Positions 25,589-36,635 are shown, counted from the stretch's first letter. The stretch is 64,000 bases of DNA from Desulforegulaceae bacterium (GCA_034006035.1 JAVETN010000009.1:47322-111321), one strand, 5' to 3'. The notes: a model not told the origin generated them from the sequence alone. Numbers and translations: made by a program.

Positions 25589-26983
25589 TTATTCCTTGAG
25601 TACAAGCTTGGCAACAGCCTCTATATGATAAGTATGGGGAAACATGTCAACCGGCTGAATTTTTTTAAGTTCATATTTATCTTTTAAAATAGCACAATCC
25701 CTTGCCATTGTTGAAGGATTGCATGAAACATAAACAATTTTTTTGGGAGAAAGCTCCATTATTTTATTTACCACATCTTTGTGCATTCCAGCTCTTGGAG
25801 GATCGCATACTAAAACATCTGGAGTTTCATTTAGATCTTTTATAACATCTTTTAAGTCACCTGTAATAAATTCACAATTTGAAACATTATTGAACTGACA
25901 ATTTTTTCTGGCATCTTTTATTGCAGACTCAACAATTTCTATTCCAAGAATTTTTTTTGCATATTTGGAAAGATAAATTGCAATGGAACCTGTTCCTGTA
26001 TAAAGATCAAAAACAAATTCATCTCCTTTTAAATCTGCAAAATCTTTTACAAGATCATAAAGTTGTTTGGCACCTTTTGAATTGGTCTGAAAAAAGGAAT
26101 TTGCTGAAATTGAAAACTCAAAATCACCAAGTTTTTCAATTATATGATCATTACCATGGATTAAAACCTCATAATCTCCCTGGCTGATAGAGGCTTTTTT
26201 TCCTGAAACATTATTTAAAACAGAGCTTATTTCAGGAAATTTACTGGTAAGAATATTGGAAAGTTTTTTTATTTCTTCAATATCTTCATACCCTGTAACA
26301 AAGTTTATCATAAAAGAATTATTAAATACCGAATGCCTGAGCATTAAAAAACGCCAAAAACCTTGATGGCTTCTTTCATCATAAACCTCATTTTCTGAAT
26401 TCAGCATGAAACTTCTTACTTCCTCTAAAATTTCATTTCCTTTTTTGGGCTGAATAAAACAAGTTTCTATATCAACAATTTTTGAATAAAAACCTGGTAC
26501 ATGAAGTCCTATTCCACTTCCTTTTTCAATGGTTTTATCTTCAAGCTCTTGGGGGGTAAGCCATCTTGAGTTTGTAAATGAAAACTCCATTTTGTTTCTA
26601 TAATGAAAAATCTCAGGAGAACCAAGAGCATCAAGAACCAATATATTCTCAAATTTTCCAATATGAGAAAAAGCTTCTTTCACATGGTTTGTTTTGTATT
26701 CAAGCTGATCTTTATAATCTAAAAACTGCCATCTGCATCCTCCGCAGGTTCCAAAATATTGGCACTTAGGTTCTATTCTTTTCAAAGAAGGCCTTAAAAC
26801 TTCAATTGTCCTTGCTTCGGCAAATTGTTTTTTTCTTTTAAAAATCTTAGCCCTTACCAAATCTCCGGGAACAGCTCCTTCAACAAATACAACCATTCCT
26901 TCTATTTTCCCTATTCCCCGACCTCCGAATGCAAGATCTTCAATTTCCAAGTCATAAACGGTCTCTTTCTTTTTTCTACCCAA
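25589..26983 (-). CDS. rlmD: 23S rRNA (uracil-C5)-methyltransferase, RlmD type
   Basis: A 464-residue SAM-dependent m5U methyltransferase of the TrmA/RlmC/RlmD family. The N-terminal TRAM domain (about 1-58, YDLEIEDLAFGGRGIGKIEG) is followed by the four-Cys Fe-S motif CQYFGTCGGCRWQFLDY plus a later Cys (CFIQP). The SAM-binding FDLYTGTGSIAIYL, CDPPRAG and the catalytic Cys in YVSCNPSTMARD are in the C-terminal half. Start codon TTG 26983, with AGGAG 7 bases upstream. Having the Fe-S motif and TRAM domain, RlmD (23S U1939) is the best guess; RlmCD-type dual specificity cannot be excluded. Confidence 0.92.
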   Translation of the reverse strand: MGRKKKETVYDLEIEDLAFGGRGIGKIEGMVVFVEGAVPGDLVRAKIFKRKKQFAEARTIEVLRPSLKRIEPKCQYFGTCGGCRWQFLDYKDQLEYKTNHVKEAFSHIGKFENILVLDALGSPEIFHYRNKMEFSFTNSRWLTPQELEDKTIEKGSGIGLHVPGFYSKIVDIETCFIQPKKGNEILEEVRSFMLNSENEVYDERSHQGFWRFLMLRHSVFNNSFMINFVTGYEDIEEIKKLSNILTSKFPEISSVLNNVSGKKASISQGDYEVLIHGNDHIIEKLGDFEFSISANSFFQTNSKGAKQLYDLVKDFADLKGDEFVFDLYTGTGSIAIYLSKYAKKILGIEIVESAIKDARKNCQFNNVSNCEFITGDLKDVIKDLNETPDVLVCDPPRAGMHKDVVNKIMELSPKKIVYVSCNPSTMARDCAILKDKYELKKIQPVDMFPHTYHIEAVAKLVLKE

Positions 26984-27271
26984 GTTTACTCTCCTGTAAG
27001 CTCATTATTTAAGACACTAAAAAACTAAACTTCTAATGTTTTTTTATCAAACTGTCTAAGTTTATAATTAAAAAACAATAAAAGTTAAAATATCTGTCAG
27101 ATTTTATTTTTATGATCACCAAGATTAAAGAATAAGGGGCTTTGCCAGCTTCAATTTTATTTTTATTGGAAGCAAATATAATTGTTTTATCAAACCCGTT
27201 TTCCTAAAACTCCTTCCTTTAGGTGGGGGGATGTCAAAATTTGAAATCTATTCGTCATCAGGCAAAAACAA

Positions 27272-28579
27272 TTAGTCAGGCAAAAGATCATAAAAATATC
27301 TCATGGTATCAGTTCTTGAAACAATTCCAAGAATTTCTCCGTCTTTTACCACGGGCAATCTTCCAATATCAAATTTAACCATGAATTTTGCCGCTTCCAT
27401 AGGAGTTTTATCAGGCTCTATAGAAATGGGGTTATTACTCATAAATGCCTTTACAGGAGCATCCATTTGTTTTGGCTGTTTTACTTTCCTAAAATCTCTT
27501 CTTGAAATAACCCCAACAAGCTTATTTCCATCAACAACAGGAAGTCCTGTACATCCTTTTTCAACAAGAACTTCCTTTACTTTTCTCATTGATACAGTCT
27601 GGTCAACAGTGGTTACCGGATATGACATAAGATCTGCAATTTTTACTGAAGTAGCAGTGTTTCCGTCAAGACAATAAAGAAGCCTTTCCTTTATTTCCTC
27701 CACATTAACTCCTATAAGAAGAGCAGAACCTGCACCTGGGTGACCTCCTCCTCCAAGCCCTCTCATAATTTCACCAATATTTATATCTTCAATACCACTT
27801 CTTCCTATTATAAAAGTTCTATCCCTTTCCCTGTCTGTAAAAATTCCAAATGCTGCATCCACATTCATAATTTGCCTATACATACTTACTACCACTGAAA
27901 GATTTCCCACATGACCTTCAATATCTTTTGTATGAATGCCGATTTTATTACCTGACTTTCTGATTATGTCCGAATCTTTATCCTGGAGCATATCAAAAAG
28001 AACTTCTTTTTGCTTTTGTCCATATACAGAACGAAGAAAGTTGGCAAGCACACTTAGATCAGCTCCGTTTGAAAGCAGATATTCAGCAGCAGCAGCGTCT
28101 TTGGGTTTTGTTGACGGAAATGTAAGGTTTCCCGTGTCTTCATAAAGACCAAGAAGAAACAAGGTTGCCTGGATTGGGCTTATTTTTAAATCCCGTTTTT
28201 TAAATTCTTCGATAAAAAGAGAAATTGCGGCTCCGACATACTCTCGCTTTTCAAAGTCTCCGTAAATGTCTCCGGGCTGATGATGATCCCAGATATGAAC
28301 TTTCAAATTACCCCTTTTATAAAGCTTTTTAAATTCCGGTTCAATTCTTCTCCATGAGCCTGTATCAACGATTATGAGCTCTTCTACTTCATTGAAATCA
28401 ATTTCAGAAGGCTTGATCCCGTCAAATACATCCTTATGGATTGAGTAAAACGCTTTTACATTGGGATTCATTGTATTTGGAAAAGCAATAACGCTGTCTT
28501 CATAAAGGATAGACGCAGCTATAGCAGATGAAAATGCATCAAAATCTGCTGATTTATGGGTGGTGATAATTGTTTTCAT
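27272..28579 (-). CDS. DHH phosphoesterase with two CBS domains
   Basis: A 435-residue protein. The N-terminal DHH domain has THKSADFDAFSS (residues 7-18), VDTGSW and the DHH motif in HIWDHHQPGD; a DHHA1-like part with GGGGHPGAGSA follows (about 270-285). The C-terminus has two CBS domains (about 315-370 and 377-432). The same arrangement occurs in deltaproteobacterial A-adding tRNA nucleotidyltransferases that carry a poly(A)-polymerase domain after the CBS pair; here the protein ends after the second CBS and no nucleotidyltransferase follows. It could be an oligoribonuclease/pAp- or cyclic-dinucleotide-phosphodiesterase-like enzyme with nucleotide-sensing CBS domains. It overlaps the upstream membrane protein gene by ATGA. 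Confidence 0.85.
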   Translation of the reverse strand: MKTIITTHKSADFDAFSSAIAASILYEDSVIAFPNTMNPNVKAFYSIHKDVFDGIKPSEIDFNEVEELIIVDTGSWRRIEPEFKKLYKRGNLKVHIWDHHQPGDIYGDFEKREYVGAAISLFIEEFKKRDLKISPIQATLFLLGLYEDTGNLTFPSTKPKDAAAAEYLLSNGADLSVLANFLRSVYGQKQKEVLFDMLQDKDSDIIRKSGNKIGIHTKDIEGHVGNLSVVVSMYRQIMNVDAAFGIFTDRERDRTFIIGRSGIEDINIGEIMRGLGGGGHPGAGSALLIGVNVEEIKERLLYCLDGNTATSVKIADLMSYPVTTVDQTVSMRKVKEVLVEKGCTGLPVVDGNKLVGVISRRDFRKVKQPKQMDAPVKAFMSNNPISIEPDKTPMEAAKFMVKFDIGRLPVVKDGEILGIVSRTDTMRYFYDLLPD

Positions 28580-29331
28580 TTGTTATCTCCGCTGTTTTCT
28601 ATAAATTTTGTTGAATTACCTTTTATTTGTAAACTTATATCACCATTTGCTTCAATCAAGTTATTTTCAATTTTTTTAAGCTCTATTAAATATGCTTTTT
28701 CTATTTCAAACTTTCTAAGCTTGAATTTAAGATATACAAAATAAAAAAAGAATATAAATATAGATGAAAAAAGCAAAAAACAAATCAATGGGTATCGGGA
28801 CACAGTATAAAGGAACCTGTCTACTGCAGAATTAAAAACAATGGGAAGTGCCCAGAGTAAAAAAGAAACTGCCAAAAGAAAAACACCTGAATAAAAGATA
28901 TTAAGATTAAAAAACTTTGTTCTGATTTTAAACTTTGAGTCCTTTTGAAAAAAATCTGATTCAGTTTCTTTAAGTTGAGATTTTAACTCAGGATTAAAAT
29001 AAGACAAAATCTTTAAAAAAAAGATAAAAATAAGAGAAAGGCCTACAGGAAGTGCAATACTTGCAAAAAACCACCCCCTTACAGGAAAAGGAACATTTTT
29101 TTCAACAAGGGTTATTTTAAAATTATCAAGACTTCCAAAATTATTTTCAAAATAATATTTATCAAAGGAATGAAGCCTCTCTCCATTTACCTCATATAAA
29201 AGCTCACCTGATTTATTTTTAACCTGAAGCCTTTTTTTATCACCTGAAATATTATAAGCAGTGATAAAAATAATAAATTCGCATAAAATTACAAAAATCA
29301 AGACTAAATTCATAATTTTTTTAATTTTCAT
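28576..29331 (-). CDS. Hypothetical membrane protein (four TM segments)
   Basis: A 251-residue protein with hydrophobic segments near residues 7-25, 88-110, 145-167 and 180-200, and Lys-rich loops. A hydrophilic region of about 60 residues between TM1 and TM2 (SGELLYEVNGERLHSF) is likely periplasmic. No family recognised. The last four bases overlap the DHH-CBS start (ATGA), so the two are translationally coupled and may work together. GGGAAA precedes the ATG. Confidence 0.75.
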   Translation of the reverse strand: MKIKKIMNLVLIFVILCEFIIFITAYNISGDKKRLQVKNKSGELLYEVNGERLHSFDKYYFENNFGSLDNFKITLVEKNVPFPVRGWFFASIALPVGLSLIFIFFLKILSYFNPELKSQLKETESDFFQKDSKFKIRTKFFNLNIFYSGVFLLAVSFLLWALPIVFNSAVDRFLYTVSRYPLICFLLFSSIFIFFFYFVYLKFKLRKFEIEKAYLIELKKIENNLIEANGDISLQIKGNSTKFIENSGDNK

Positions 29332-29585
29332 AATTTTTCCCGATTTTTAATTAAATAAAAACGTTATATTTTTTTGATTTACTTGACAAACTTCTAATCT
29401 AAAACTAATTTTATAAATTTTCAATCTTGCCTTAATAAGAAAGAAAACTGAAATTTATTCAGTTTTATATTTTAAAATGTAAAAATTTTAATCCTTATAA
29501 AAATTTTATTTACAAATATGAAACTTTTTTTCAGGTTAAAATAAACCAGTTTTTTTAACATGCTCATTTACGGGGTAAAAATCAA

Positions 29586-30134
29586 ATGAAAAAAGCAATT
29601 ATTACTTCTCTTACCAATGACAGACCCGGAGTACTTGCATCAATAACAGCCTCCCTTTTTGGATCTGACTGCAATCTGCTTCAGGTAAGCCAAACAATAC
29701 TTGGCAATGAATTTGCCGGAATTTTTATTGTTTCAATGCCTGAAAATCTTAGTGAGGAAAAACTTAGAAAAACCCTTGAAACTGATTTGAAAGGCGAAAA
29801 TATAAATATTCAAGTCAAACCTTTGTCAAAATCAGTAAGCTTTGAAAAACCGTCCAATCCTTTTATAATCACAACTTTTGGGCCCGACAAAAAAGGGCTT
29901 GTTTCTGCTGTTACTGCTACAATTGCAAAAAACAATTCAAATATTACAAACTTAAGGGCAGTTTTTCTTGGTGGAGACAATCCAAAAGACAATCCCATGA
30001 TTTATGAAATTAATATTCCAGAGTCTGAAAACTTAAAAACACTTTCAAAGGATCTAAATAAACTTGGTGAAAAGTTTTCTCTTGAAATAAATATTCAGCA
30101 CAAAAATATTTTTGATAAAATTACAAAAATTTAA
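29586..30134 (+). CDS. Tandem ACT-domain regulator (GcvR-like)
   Basis: A 182-residue protein made of two ACT domains: residues 4-75 (IITSLTNDRPGVLASITASLF) and about 92-165 (FIITTFGPDKKGLVSAVTATIAKNNSNITNL). The layout is like GcvR, and the N-terminal part resembles the single ACT protein (UPF0237) that often neighbours the DUF711 gene in other bacteria. It probably binds an amino acid. It lies 13 bases before the DUF711 gene and is surely co-transcribed with it. Confidence 0.85.
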   Translation: MKKAIITSLTNDRPGVLASITASLFGSDCNLLQVSQTILGNEFAGIFIVSMPENLSEEKLRKTLETDLKGENINIQVKPLSKSVSFEKPSNPFIITTFGPDKKGLVSAVTATIAKNNSNITNLRAVFLGGDNPKDNPMIYEINIPESENLKTLSKDLNKLGEKFSLEINIQHKNIFDKITKI

Positions 30135-30147
30135 TCGGAGTAAAAAA

Positions 30148-31524
30148 ATGTTAAACGATCTTGAAATATATTCGGCTCTGGACATGCTTAACAATGCCAA
30201 TCTTGATGTGAGAACTGTTACTTTGGGCATAAGCCTGTTTGACTGTGTAAGCCATGACCTGGAAAAATTTAAATCAAATATTAGAGAAAAAATAAATTTT
30301 TATGCAAAAGATCTTGTCTTAATATGTAATCAAATAGGTGAAAAGTACGGAATTGAAGTTGTAAATAAAAGAATATCCATCAGTCCTATTGCAATTGCAG
30401 GAGCACCTTTCAAAGAAGACGGAATGGTTGAAATTGCAAAAATTCTTGATGAAACAGCAAGAGAAGTGGGAGTGGATTTTATAGGAGGATTTTCAGCTCT
30501 GGTTGAAAAAGGAATGACTAAGTCTGACATGGCTCTTATAAAATCCATTCCAGAAGCATTGTCTTTAACAGAAAGAGTATGTGCTTCAATAAATGTTGCA
30601 TCCACAAGAGAAGGAATAAATATGGATGCAATAAATCTCATGGCAAAAATAATTAAAAAAGCAGCAGAAAAATCAGCTGATAAAGACGGGCTTGCCTGTG
30701 CAAAAATCTGCGTTTTTGCAAACATTCCTCCTGATATTCCTTTTATGGCTGGTGCATACCTTGGAGTAGGCGAGCCTGATGCTGTTATTAATGTAGGGGT
30801 AAGTGGCCCTGGGGTTGTAAAAAATGAAATTGAATCAGCTCTTAGCATCAACAATCACGGACTTGATCTTGGAAAAGTTGCTGAACTTATCAAAACAACA
30901 GCCTGTAAGGTCACAAGGGTTGGAGAGCTGATTGGACGGGAAGTAGCCTCAGAACTTAAAATTCCCTTTGGAGTTTGTGATCTTTCCCTTGCTCCCACTC
31001 CAACTGTTGGAGACAGTGTGGGTGAGATTTTTCAAAGCCTCGGCCTTGAAAGCATAGGACTTCCAGGTTCAACAGCAGTTCTTGCTATGTTAAATGACGC
31101 TGTTAAAAAAGGAGGGGCCTTTGCAAGCTCCCATGTGGGCGGTTTAAGCGGAGCTTTTATTCCTGTAAGTGAAGATTTAAATATAGCAAAAGCTGCTGAG
31201 CTTGGACTTCTTACAATTGAAAAACTTGAAGCAATGACATCTGTATGTTCTGTAGGTCTTGATATGGTTGCCATTCCAGGAGACACTTCAGAAGAGGTTC
31301 TTGCTGGAATAATCGCTGATGAAATGGCAATTGGAATGATAAACAACAAAACAACAGCAACAAGAATCATTCCAGTTCCTGGAAAAGGTCCTGGAGACAA
31401 AGCACATTTTGGCGGACTTTTAGGCCATTGTTCAATCATCGACATTAAAAACAGAACTGGAAAAAATAATTTTGTAAAACTAGGCGGAAGAATTCCAGCT
31501 CCGATTCACAGTTTGAAAAACTGA
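30148..31524 (+). CDS. DUF711 / PFL family protein (UPF0210)
   Basis: A 458-residue protein of the DUF711 (UPF0210) family, annotated 'PFL family' because of distant glycyl-radical/pyruvate formate-lyase-like structure; its biochemical role is unknown. Typical segments: NLDVRTVTLGISLFDC, FIGGFSALVEKG, LGVGEPDAVINVGVSGPGVV, SLGLESIGLPGSTAVLAMLNDAVKKGG, VGLDMVAIPGDTS and FGGLLGHCSIIDI. Start at ATG 30148 (GGAG, spacing 7); a longer frame from 30112 overlaps the ACT gene and lacks a ribosome-binding site. Coupling with an ACT protein upstream repeats the arrangement known in Firmicutes. Confidence 0.9.
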   Translation: MLNDLEIYSALDMLNNANLDVRTVTLGISLFDCVSHDLEKFKSNIREKINFYAKDLVLICNQIGEKYGIEVVNKRISISPIAIAGAPFKEDGMVEIAKILDETAREVGVDFIGGFSALVEKGMTKSDMALIKSIPEALSLTERVCASINVASTREGINMDAINLMAKIIKKAAEKSADKDGLACAKICVFANIPPDIPFMAGAYLGVGEPDAVINVGVSGPGVVKNEIESALSINNHGLDLGKVAELIKTTACKVTRVGELIGREVASELKIPFGVCDLSLAPTPTVGDSVGEIFQSLGLESIGLPGSTAVLAMLNDAVKKGGAFASSHVGGLSGAFIPVSEDLNIAKAAELGLLTIEKLEAMTSVCSVGLDMVAIPGDTSEEVLAGIIADEMAIGMINNKTTATRIIPVPGKGPGDKAHFGGLLGHCSIIDIKNRTGKNNFVKLGGRIPAPIHSLKN

Positions 31525-31526
31525 TT

Positions 31527-32243
31527 ATGCCAATTGAATTTGCAAATATTGAAGTTCTTGAAACAGGTGATATTTTTTCACCTGTTTTCAATGATATATA
31601 CTTTTCGCCTGCCGGCGGACAAATGGAATCACTTCATGTTTTTGCAGAACCAAACAACCTCCCTCAAAAATTTTTTAAAAAAAAGACTGTAAATATATTT
31701 GAGGCAGGTTTTGGAACAGGACTTAATTTTCTTTTAACCTTAAAACTTTTTTTACAATTTGCTCCGAAAAATTCACAATTAAATTATACTTCATTTGAAA
31801 AATATCCAATTTCACCTGAACAAATGGAAAAAATTCATAAACTTTTCATTCACTCAAGATTTGAATCCATAAACTTTTTAAACAAGTATAATAAAACTGA
31901 TTTTAATAAAAATTATTCTAAATTTGCATTTTTTCAAAAAAAAGTTAATCTTAAGCTGATATTTGATGATTTAAAAAATATTAAATCATATTTGCCTGAT
32001 ATTTTTTTTGATGTCTGGTATCTTGATGGATTCAACCCTAAAGAAAACCCTGAAATGTGGAGTGATAGTTTTTTCAGATATATGAAAAATCATAGTTTTA
32101 AAAATGCCACTTTTTCAACTTTTTCAGCAGCCGGATTCGTAAGAAGAGGTCTTGAACAAAATGGATTTAAAGTTGATAGAATAAAAGGCTTTAACAGAAA
32201 AAAAGAAATGCTCAAAGGATTTAAAAAGCAAAACTTTGATTAA
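31527..32243 (+). CDS. mnmD: tRNA (mnm5s2U34) methyltransferase, MnmD type
   Basis: A 238-residue SAM-dependent methyltransferase for the last step of mnm5s2U synthesis at tRNA position 34, corresponding to the MnmC2 half of MnmC without the FAD oxidoreductase half. Segments: ETGDIFSPVFNDIYFSPAGGQMESLHVF, FEAGFGTGLNFLLTL (SAM motif) and WYLDGFNPKENPEMWSD, then TFSAAGFVRRGLEQNGF. The start codon is 2 bases after the DUF711 stop, so it belongs to that transcript. Confidence 0.9.
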   Translation: MPIEFANIEVLETGDIFSPVFNDIYFSPAGGQMESLHVFAEPNNLPQKFFKKKTVNIFEAGFGTGLNFLLTLKLFLQFAPKNSQLNYTSFEKYPISPEQMEKIHKLFIHSRFESINFLNKYNKTDFNKNYSKFAFFQKKVNLKLIFDDLKNIKSYLPDIFFDVWYLDGFNPKENPEMWSDSFFRYMKNHSFKNATFSTFSAAGFVRRGLEQNGFKVDRIKGFNRKKEMLKGFKKQNFD

Positions 32244-32354
32244 ATCATCTAAACAATTAAAAATGATTTGTTTTATAACTTTATTCTAAAACAATCATCA
32301 GTCTGAAGTTTCATAATTTAAACCACTACAATTTTGCAAAAACATTAATTATCA

Positions 32355-34280
32355 ATGGATTTTAAAGTGAGTATATTTGATTTGGAAAAACACAATGGTT
32401 CAAAATATCTTGCCCAGGATATCTCGGTTTTAAAAGGTCTTGATCCGGTAAAAAAAAGACCTGGAATGTATACAGACACATCAAGTCCAAATCACCTTGT
32501 TCAGGAAGTTATTGACAATAGTGTTGATGAGGCTGTTTCAGGTTATGCCAAGGAAATTTCAATAATTCTTCATTCAGACAATTCTGTTTCAGTTTCTGAT
32601 GATGGAAGAGGAATGCCGGTGGACATTCATCCTGAAGAAAAAATTTCAGGGGTTGAATTGATAATGACAAAACTCCATGCCGGTGCAAAATTTTCCCAAA
32701 AAACATACAAATATTCAGGCGGACTTCATGGAGTGGGAGTTTCTGTTGTAAATGCCCTTTCAAAAAGGCTTGAAATCATTGTCAAAAGAGATGAAAAAAA
32801 ACACTTAATTGCCTTTGAAAACGGATTCAAAGTTTCTGAACTTGAGGTTATTGAAGAAAACATAAAAAAAACAGGAACTTCAATAAAATTTTATCCAGAC
32901 GGATCTTATTTTGACAGCCCTTCATTCAATCTTTCTTCCTTAAAACATTCAATAAGAGCCAAGGCTATTTTATGCCCAGGACTTAAAATGAATTTTTTAG
33001 ATGAAAAAACCAATGAATCCATTTCCTGGCAATATTCGGAAGGGATAAATGAATATTTTGAAAATGAGCTTAAGGAAACTCAGGAAGAAGCTGTACCTGA
33101 AATTCCATTCCATTCAAAATTTGCTGAAGATGAATTTGAAATGGAAACAGTTATTGCCTGGACTTTTGAAAGCCCTCCAACTATTTATGAAAGTTATGTC
33201 AACCTTATTCCCACCCCCCTTGGTGGAACCCATGTAAACGGCCTCCGAACAGGACTTTTGCATGCCTTGAAAGAATTTTGTGATTTAAGAAATATAATAC
33301 CAAAAGGGATAAGACTTTCTGCTGAAGATCTGTGGAGAGACTGCAACTATATTATTTCTTTTAAAATGGATGATCCCCAGTTTTCAGGTCAAACAAAGGA
33401 AAGGCTTTCATCAAGAAGTGCAGGAACAACTGTTTCTTCATTAATAAAAGATTCCTTCAGCCTTTACCTTAATCAGCATCCTGAAGCAGGAAGCTTTATT
33501 GCCGAAGCAGTGATAAACAACGCAAAAAAACGCCTTAACTCAGCTAAAAAAGTTGAAAGAAAAAAATATAGAACAGGCCCTGCCCTTCCTGGCAAACTTG
33601 CAGACTGCACCTCACAAGACACTGGAATTTCAGAACTTTTCCTTGTGGAAGGCGATTCTGCAGGAGGGTCTGCCAAACAGGCAAGGGACAGAAACTACCA
33701 GGCAATCCTTCCTTTACGGGGTAAAATCTTAAATACCTGGGAAGTTGATTCATCCCAGGTGTTAAATTCAAAGGAAATAAACGATATTTCCATTGCAATA
33801 GGAGTGGAACCCGGATCAGATGATATTTCAGGATTAAGATATGGAAAAATATGTATTCTTGCCGATGCAGATTCAGACGGGCTTCATATTGCAACCCTTA
33901 TTGCTGCATTATTTATTAAACATTTTCATCAGGTTGCTAAAAAAGGGCATCTGTTTCTTGCTGTTCCCCCGCTTTTTAGAATAGATATTGGAAAAGAAAC
34001 CCATTATGCAATAGACAGATCAGAAAGAGATCTTATTTTAAAAAAACATAAAAACTCTAAAAAAAAGATTTCCATTGTAAGATTCAAAGGACTTGGAGAA
34101 ATGAACCCTCCCCAACTAAGAGAAACCACAATGGATCCTTCAACAAGAAAGCTTGTTCAGCTTAACCTCCCAGATGATGAAACCATATTCAAATTAATGG
34201 ATATGCTTTTATCTAAAAAAAGAGCAAAAGACAGAAAAACCTGGCTTACGGAAAAAGGAGATCAGACTGAAATCATATGA
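32355..34280 (+). CDS. parE: DNA topoisomerase IV subunit B
   Basis: The 641-residue ATPase subunit of a type IIA topoisomerase. The GHKL site has [20 protein letters not shown] and the glycine-rich lid GGLHGVGVS; the TOPRIM domain has EGDSAGGSA (about residue 431) and DADSDG (about 503). [15 protein letters not shown] and the 640-residue length favour ParE over GyrB (a proteobacterial GyrB is about 800 residues). It is followed at once by parC, with a 4-base ATGA overlap. The ATG at 32355 has no clear ribosome-binding site. Confidence 0.93.
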   Translation: MDFKVSIFDLEKHNGSKYLAQDISVLKGLDPVKKRPGMYTDTSSPNHLVQEVIDNSVDEAVSGYAKEISIILHSDNSVSVSDDGRGMPVDIHPEEKISGVELIMTKLHAGAKFSQKTYKYSGGLHGVGVSVVNALSKRLEIIVKRDEKKHLIAFENGFKVSELEVIEENIKKTGTSIKFYPDGSYFDSPSFNLSSLKHSIRAKAILCPGLKMNFLDEKTNESISWQYSEGINEYFENELKETQEEAVPEIPFHSKFAEDEFEMETVIAWTFESPPTIYESYVNLIPTPLGGTHVNGLRTGLLHALKEFCDLRNIIPKGIRLSAEDLWRDCNYIISFKMDDPQFSGQTKERLSSRSAGTTVSSLIKDSFSLYLNQHPEAGSFIAEAVINNAKKRLNSAKKVERKKYRTGPALPGKLADCTSQDTGISELFLVEGDSAGGSAKQARDRNYQAILPLRGKILNTWEVDSSQVLNSKEINDISIAIGVEPGSDDISGLRYGKICILADADSDGLHIATLIAALFIKHFHQVAKKGHLFLAVPPLFRIDIGKETHYAIDRSERDLILKKHKNSKKKISIVRFKGLGEMNPPQLRETTMDPSTRKLVQLNLPDDETIFKLMDMLLSKKRAKDRKTWLTEKGDQTEII

Positions 34281-36520
34281 ACAGAGATTTAATGAACGAA
34301 GAAAAAAGACTTATCACAGAGTTTGCTGAAGAAGCCTACCTTGAATACGCAATGTATGTAATCATGGACAGAGCTCTTCCAAGAATTTCAGACGGACTCA
34401 AGCCTGTCCAAAGAAGAATTGTATATGCAATGAGTGAGCTTGGGCTTTCCCATACATCCACCTATAAAAAATCAGCAAGAACTGTAGGTGATGTTCTTGG
34501 AAAATTCCATCCACACGGAGACAGTGCCTGCTATGAGGCAATGGTTAATCTTGCCCAGGCTTTTTCAATAAGATACCCTCTTATTGACGGACAGGGGAAC
34601 TGGGGCTCCCAGGATGATCCCAAATCTTTTGCAGCAATGAGATATACTGAATCAAAAATGACAAAATATTCCTCCATTCTTTTGTCTGAACTTTCACTTG
34701 GAACTGTTGACTGGGGCCCAAACTTTGACGGAACTTTGAAAGAACCCCTTGTTCTGCCTTCAAGACTTCCCAATATAATAATAAATGGTTCATCAGGTAT
34801 TGCCGTGGGCATGTCAACTGACATTCCCTCTCACAATCTTCGCGAATCAGCAGATGCATGCATTAAACTTCTTGATTTTCCACAAACAAGTATTGAAGAC
34901 TTGATGGAGATAATAAAAGGCCCTGATTTTGCCTGCGGCGGAGAGATTATAACACCAAAACAAGACATTCTTGATATTTACAAATCAGGCACAGGCACAG
35001 TAAAAGTAAGGGGAACATTCAGGGTTGAAAACAATGAAATAATTATAGACTCAATTCCTCCTTATGTTTCGGTCTCAAAGCTTATTGAAGATATTGGCTC
35101 ACAAATGGCTGAAAAAAAACTGCCCATGGTAAGTGATTTAAGAGATGAGTCAGACCATGAAGATCCTTTAAGAATTGTAATAACTCCAAAATCAAAGCAG
35201 ATAAATACAGCTCAGCTAATGGATCATCTTTTTGCAACAACAGATCTTGAAAAAACACATAGAATAAATCTTAACTATATTGGTAACAATAATAAGCCTC
35301 AGGTCACCAGCATAAAAGAACTTCTTGAAGAATGGCTTGAATTTCGCAAAATCACAGTAACAAGAAGGCTTAATTCAAGACTTGATAAAATAAATGAAAG
35401 ACTTCATATACTTGAAGGCCTTAAAATTGCTTATCTTGATTTGGACGAGGTTATAAGAATAGTAAGAAAAGAAGATAAACCTAAAAAAGAATTAATGAAA
35501 AAATTCCTTTTATCTGAAATCCAGGCTGAAGCAATTTTAAATATAAGGCTTAGAGCGCTTGCAAAAATTGAAGAAGAAAAAATTCTTCTTGAATATAGTC
35601 AGCTAAATAAAGAAAAAAATGAAATTGAACTTATTTTAAATGATTATAAGCTTTTAAAAAAACTTATAAAAAAAGAAATAAAAGAAGCAAGGAAAGAGTT
35701 TGGTGATAAAAGAAAAACAAAGATTGTAGAAAAAAAAGCAGCAAAACCTCTTCCAAAAAGGGAAATTATCCAATCAGAGCCAATTACTGTTGTTTTGTCT
35801 GAAGAAAACTGGATAAGAGCTGCAAAAGGCCATGAAATAGATCCAACCTCACTTTCATATAAATCCGGCGACAAATTTAAGTTTTTAAATCTTACAAAAA
35901 ACACATTGAAATCTGTGTTTATAGACAGTGAAGGAAAAGCCTATTCCCTTGACAACCATAATCTCCCAAGTGCAAGAAGCCATGGAGAGCCTTTAAGTTC
36001 AAGGCTTAATCTCCCAGATCAGATAAATATAACTTCAATGAGCTCAGCTGAACCAGAATCAAAATTTATTTTTGCAAGCGATTCAGGATATGGATTTATA
36101 TCTGAATTTTCCAATGCTGTTTCAAAAAACAAAAAGGGTAAAAACTTCCTCACTGTTCCAAAAAATTCTATCCCGCTTAAACCTCTTAAAATTGGTGAAA
36201 TAGAAAACCAGCTGATTGCAGCTGTAACCCTTGAAGGCCGGCTTCTTATTTTTGAAGCAAAAGAACTTCCAGAACTTGCAAGAGGAAAAGGAAACCAGAT
36301 AATTAGAATTGTAAAAAAAGATTTTGAAAACAACAGGGACAGACTGATAATTCTTCATTTAATGGATAAAGAAAATGGGTTTATTATTCATTCAGGTAAA
36401 CGTATTTTAAATATAACAACCAATATGATTGAAGACTTTGCAGGAAAAAGAGGAAATAGAGGAAAAATTCTCCCAAGAGGCTTTAGAAAAGTCCAAAAAC
36501 TTGTAAATAAAGATGATTAA
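34277..36520 (+). CDS. parC: DNA topoisomerase IV subunit A
   Basis: The 747-residue DNA breakage subunit. The catalytic Tyr is Tyr123 in [11 protein letters not shown]. The quinolone-resistance region reads [12 protein letters not shown], with Ser83 and Glu87 unchanged, as in sensitive enzymes. The winged-helix and tower domains are followed by a beta-pinwheel C-terminal domain. It overlaps parE by [14 protein letters not shown] gives two possible Met starts 15 bases apart; the first is kept because of the overlap. Confidence 0.93.
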   Translation: MNRDLMNEEKRLITEFAEEAYLEYAMYVIMDRALPRISDGLKPVQRRIVYAMSELGLSHTSTYKKSARTVGDVLGKFHPHGDSACYEAMVNLAQAFSIRYPLIDGQGNWGSQDDPKSFAAMRYTESKMTKYSSILLSELSLGTVDWGPNFDGTLKEPLVLPSRLPNIIINGSSGIAVGMSTDIPSHNLRESADACIKLLDFPQTSIEDLMEIIKGPDFACGGEIITPKQDILDIYKSGTGTVKVRGTFRVENNEIIIDSIPPYVSVSKLIEDIGSQMAEKKLPMVSDLRDESDHEDPLRIVITPKSKQINTAQLMDHLFATTDLEKTHRINLNYIGNNNKPQVTSIKELLEEWLEFRKITVTRRLNSRLDKINERLHILEGLKIAYLDLDEVIRIVRKEDKPKKELMKKFLLSEIQAEAILNIRLRALAKIEEEKILLEYSQLNKEKNEIELILNDYKLLKKLIKKEIKEARKEFGDKRKTKIVEKKAAKPLPKREIIQSEPITVVLSEENWIRAAKGHEIDPTSLSYKSGDKFKFLNLTKNTLKSVFIDSEGKAYSLDNHNLPSARSHGEPLSSRLNLPDQINITSMSSAEPESKFIFASDSGYGFISEFSNAVSKNKKGKNFLTVPKNSIPLKPLKIGEIENQLIAAVTLEGRLLIFEAKELPELARGKGNQIIRIVKKDFENNRDRLIILHLMDKENGFIIHSGKRILNITTNMIEDFAGKRGNRGKILPRGFRKVQKLVNKDD

Positions 36521-36635
36521 AAAGCAAGATTTAATGGCTTATTTAAAGGAAATATTTTAATACTTAATTTTCAAATTAAGCAATAGCTTAGTTTTGCCAT
36601 TGTTTTTAGTTTTTGATGAAAGGGCTTAGTTTTCT

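Noticed and set aside
30330..30854. Minus-strand ORF of 174 codons inside the DUF711 gene
   Set aside because: Antisense to a conserved gene and without ribosome-binding site; shadow of codon usage.
32244..32354. Hairpin GATTTGTTTTA / TAAAACAATC as terminator after mnmD
   Set aside because: AU-only stem with a bulge and no T run; could be chance in AT-rich DNA.
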